Source: UMGS1519 sp963621885
GTDB taxonomy: Bacteria > Actinomycetota > Coriobacteriia > Coriobacteriales > Eggerthellaceae
Length of the DNA: 64,000 bases
NCBI GenBank assembly: GCA_963621885.1
Contig: CAVFFT010000027.1
Location: forward strand, 1 to 64,000
Direction: 5' to 3'
Shown here: positions 62,462 to 64,000 of the stretch, piece by piece
Numbering within the stretch: the stretch's first letter is position 1
Layout: each line of letters begins with the position of its first letter
Position numbers and translations under genes: made by a program
The notes under the pieces: model-generated
Seen by the model: only the letters and a program-made list of their open reading frames with translations
What the model was told of the DNA's origin: nothing
Database searches by the model: none

Positions 62462-63592
62462 ATGGAGAAGCTGAGGGTCCTGCAGGTCATAGGAGCCATG
62501 AATCGGGGCGGCGCGGAAACCGTGGTGATGAATCTGCTGCGCTCGATCGATCGCGAGAGGTTCCAGTTCGACTTTCTTGTGCATGAGCAGGGACGTTGCG
62601 ACTACGATGACGAAATCGAGTCGCTGGGCTGCACCATCTATCGCATTCCCCGTTTCAAGGTCGCCAATGCCGGCCCCTATCGGGCGATTTGCCGCCGCTT
62701 CTTCGCGGAGCATCCGGAATACCACGTGGTGCATGGGCATATTGGCAGCTGCGCATCCATCTACCTCGGCGAGGCGAACCGGGCGGGTTGTGCCACGATC
62801 GCGCACAGCCACAATGTGAACTCGACCCGGCTGCTGCATCGCACGCTATACGGGTATCTCGTGCGCGACTTGCCGCAGATCGCCGACGCGTTTTTGGGAT
62901 GCAGCCTGCAGGCGGGCATCGATCGTTTCGGCATTGGCGTTGCCGCGACCGAGCGCTTCAACGTGATGCGCAACGGTATTGATCTTTCGAGCTACGAGAA
63001 CGATGCCGCCACCCACGCCCGCGCGAAGGAGGCCTTGGGCTATGCCGATGTGCCGCTTGTCGGAAACGTGGGCCGGCTCGTGACACAGAAGAACCAGGGC
63101 TTTCTGCTTGATGTGTTCGCGGGCATTCTGCGTGAGGTTCCCGAAGCGCGCCTTCTTGTGGTTGGACGCGGCGAGAAGGAAGGCGAGCTGAAGGAGAAGG
63201 CGGAAAGCCTGGGCATTGCCGCGTCGGTCGATTTCCTGGGCGTGCGCGACGACGTGCCCGAGATTCTGAAGGCGCTCGATGTGTTTGTCTTCCCCTCGCT
63301 GCGTGAGGGTCTGGGCATGTCGCTGGTGGAGGCGCAGGCGGCGTCCGTTCCGTGTCTTGCCACGGATACCATCGCCCGCGATGCGTTCCTGACCGATTAT
63401 GCCAAGCCGCTTCCCCTTGCGGCGGGTGCGGATGAATGGGCGCGCCAAGCGGTGGCGCTGTTGCAAGACCCGCCGGCGCGCAAGGATGCGCGACAGGCGA
63501 TTCAGGCGCAGGGCTACGATATCGAGAGCGTGGCGCGGTGGATGGAAGGCTATTACCGCCAACTCGCCGCAACCTATTGCACGCATAAGTAG
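62462..63592 (+). CDS. GT4 family glycosyltransferase
   Basis: A 376-residue GT-B enzyme: VIGAMNRGGAETVVMNLLRSI at the N-terminus, HGHIGSCASIYLGEANRAGC, then VGNVGRLVTQKNQGFLLDVF, LLVVGRGEKEGEL and the donor-site FPSLREGLGMSLVEAQAASVPCLATD. It has no membrane segment and transfers a nucleotide-activated sugar with retention. ATG 62462 has AAGGAG 10 nt upstream; the open frame extends far 5' through licD antisense and is not real there. Confidence 0.9.
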   Translation: MEKLRVLQVIGAMNRGGAETVVMNLLRSIDRERFQFDFLVHEQGRCDYDDEIESLGCTIYRIPRFKVANAGPYRAICRRFFAEHPEYHVVHGHIGSCASIYLGEANRAGCATIAHSHNVNSTRLLHRTLYGYLVRDLPQIADAFLGCSLQAGIDRFGIGVAATERFNVMRNGIDLSSYENDAATHARAKEALGYADVPLVGNVGRLVTQKNQGFLLDVFAGILREVPEARLLVVGRGEKEGELKEKAESLGIAASVDFLGVRDDVPEILKALDVFVFPSLREGLGMSLVEAQAASVPCLATDTIARDAFLTDYAKPLPLAAGADEWARQAVALLQDPPARKDARQAIQAQGYDIESVARWMEGYYRQLAATYCTHK

Positions 63593-63733
63593 GCTGGTTA
63601 CGGGCCTAAGCGGCGGCGTGGTGGGCTGGCCGCCTGTCGGGGTAGTGTCGTGTATGAGCTGACTATTGGCGAAACCGCCGCTGAGTCGAACCTGGCTTAA
63701 ATGCTGGCGCAATCAAAGGCTGCTTCTTAAAAC

Positions 63734-63776
63734 GGAACTGCCGCCTCGTCATGGACGGGACGGCAGTTCTTATTTT
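63734..63776. terminator. Bidirectional terminator
   Basis: GAACTGCCG and CGGCAGTTC (63735-63743 and 63761-63769) pair around a 17-nt loop, followed by TTATTTT on the plus strand and preceded by TTAAAA, which serves the minus strand. It lies between the convergent GT4 gene and the partial gene at the window end. Confidence 0.75.
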
Positions 63777-63816
63777 GCTTTCGGACGCTTATGCTTGCGC
63801 GCGTTTCGGCTTGCGT

Positions 63817-63871
63817 CTACGTTCGCGCTTGCGCCTACGCTCGCGCGCCTACGCTCGCGGTTACGCGCTTA
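63817..63871. repeat. CTACG[CT]TCGCG short repeats
   Basis: CTACG[CT]TCGCG occurs at 63817, 63835 and 63849, within a run of CTTGCGC-like words. It sits just past the stop of the partial minus-strand gene. Confidence 0.5.
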
Positions 63872-64000
63872 CGCCTGATGCGCGGCGGCGATGTACGCCT
63901 GGCGCTCGGCGAGATAGGTGTTCCAGTGCGGACGGCCGGCATGACCGATGGCGGTTTGTGTGACGAACACGGCCCAGCCGTCGTTGAACTCGACGATGGT
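63869..64000 (-). CDS. C-terminal end of an unknown protein (partial)
   Basis: The last 43 residues of a minus-strand gene, ending at a TAA at 63871-63869. The visible part contains FNDGWAVFVTQTAIGHAGRPHW and ends in AAAHQA. It is too short to identify. The gene continues beyond the window. Confidence 0.5.
   Translation of the reverse strand, partial: TIVEFNDGWAVFVTQTAIGHAGRPHWNTYLAERQAYIAAAHQA

Overview
The window looks like chromosomal DNA from a GC-rich, Gram-positive actinobacterium, most plausibly of the class Coriobacteriia (Eggerthellaceae-like). This is an inference from gene content: RNase J together with RNase Y, a SpoVS protein, a PgsA-CinA fusion, meso-diaminopimelate genes, a CGAAC-N4-GTTCG LexA box in front of recA, many GTG/TTG starts, and galactofuranose enzymes next to ribitol teichoic acid enzymes. 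No phage, insertion sequence, integrase, rRNA or CRISPR array was seen.

Layout. 1-6960: end of an unknown gene, a GT-C membrane glycosyltransferase, an Rrf2 regulator, recN, a strongly folded leader RNA in front of a solute-binding lipoprotein, and two small unknown proteins. 7140-9260: the infC-rpmI-rplT operon with an attenuator-like leader and an apparent AUA start for IF3. 9279-11091: an unknown gene, tRNA-Glu and a solo Vsr endonuclease. 11200-14535: a GtrA protein and two galactofuranosyltransferase-like enzymes. 14955-30618: a housekeeping run (L,D-transpeptidase, rdgB, dapB, dapA, RNase J, FtsK, RodZ-like, YajQ, rimO, pgsA-cinA, recA, recX). 30728-37466: glycosyltransferases, a Wzx-like flippase, rny and a stand-alone GHKL ATPase with MutL-like motifs. 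37787-43174: spoVS, miaB, miaA, dapF and hflX, a block that recalls the rny-spoVS-miaB-mutSL-miaA-hflX region of Firmicutes.

43392-63592 is a cell-surface polymer region: UDP-galactopyranose mutase, two LCP ligases, glycerol/ribitol-phosphate transferases, a TagGH-type exporter, TarI and TarJ (CDP-ribitol supply), a 933-residue secreted protein with a YkuD domain, two LicD proteins, and a compact operon of AMP-forming ligase, carrier protein, GNAT-like transferase and class C26 amidohydrolase. The enzymes suggest a poly(ribitol/glycerol phosphate) polymer exported by TagGH and attached by LCP proteins. It may carry galactofuranose, LicD-transferred groups, and an acyl or aminoacyl group loaded through the ligase and carrier protein.

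Most worth following up: the ligase/carrier/GNAT/LicD operon, the MutL-like ATPase inside the miaB-miaA-hflX block, the ~210-nt folded RNA at 4711-4924, and the AUA start of infC. Several intergenic gaps also hold short, decayed tandem repeats, four of them with units of about 31-35 bp. All assignments come from reading the sequence; no database search or folding program was run.
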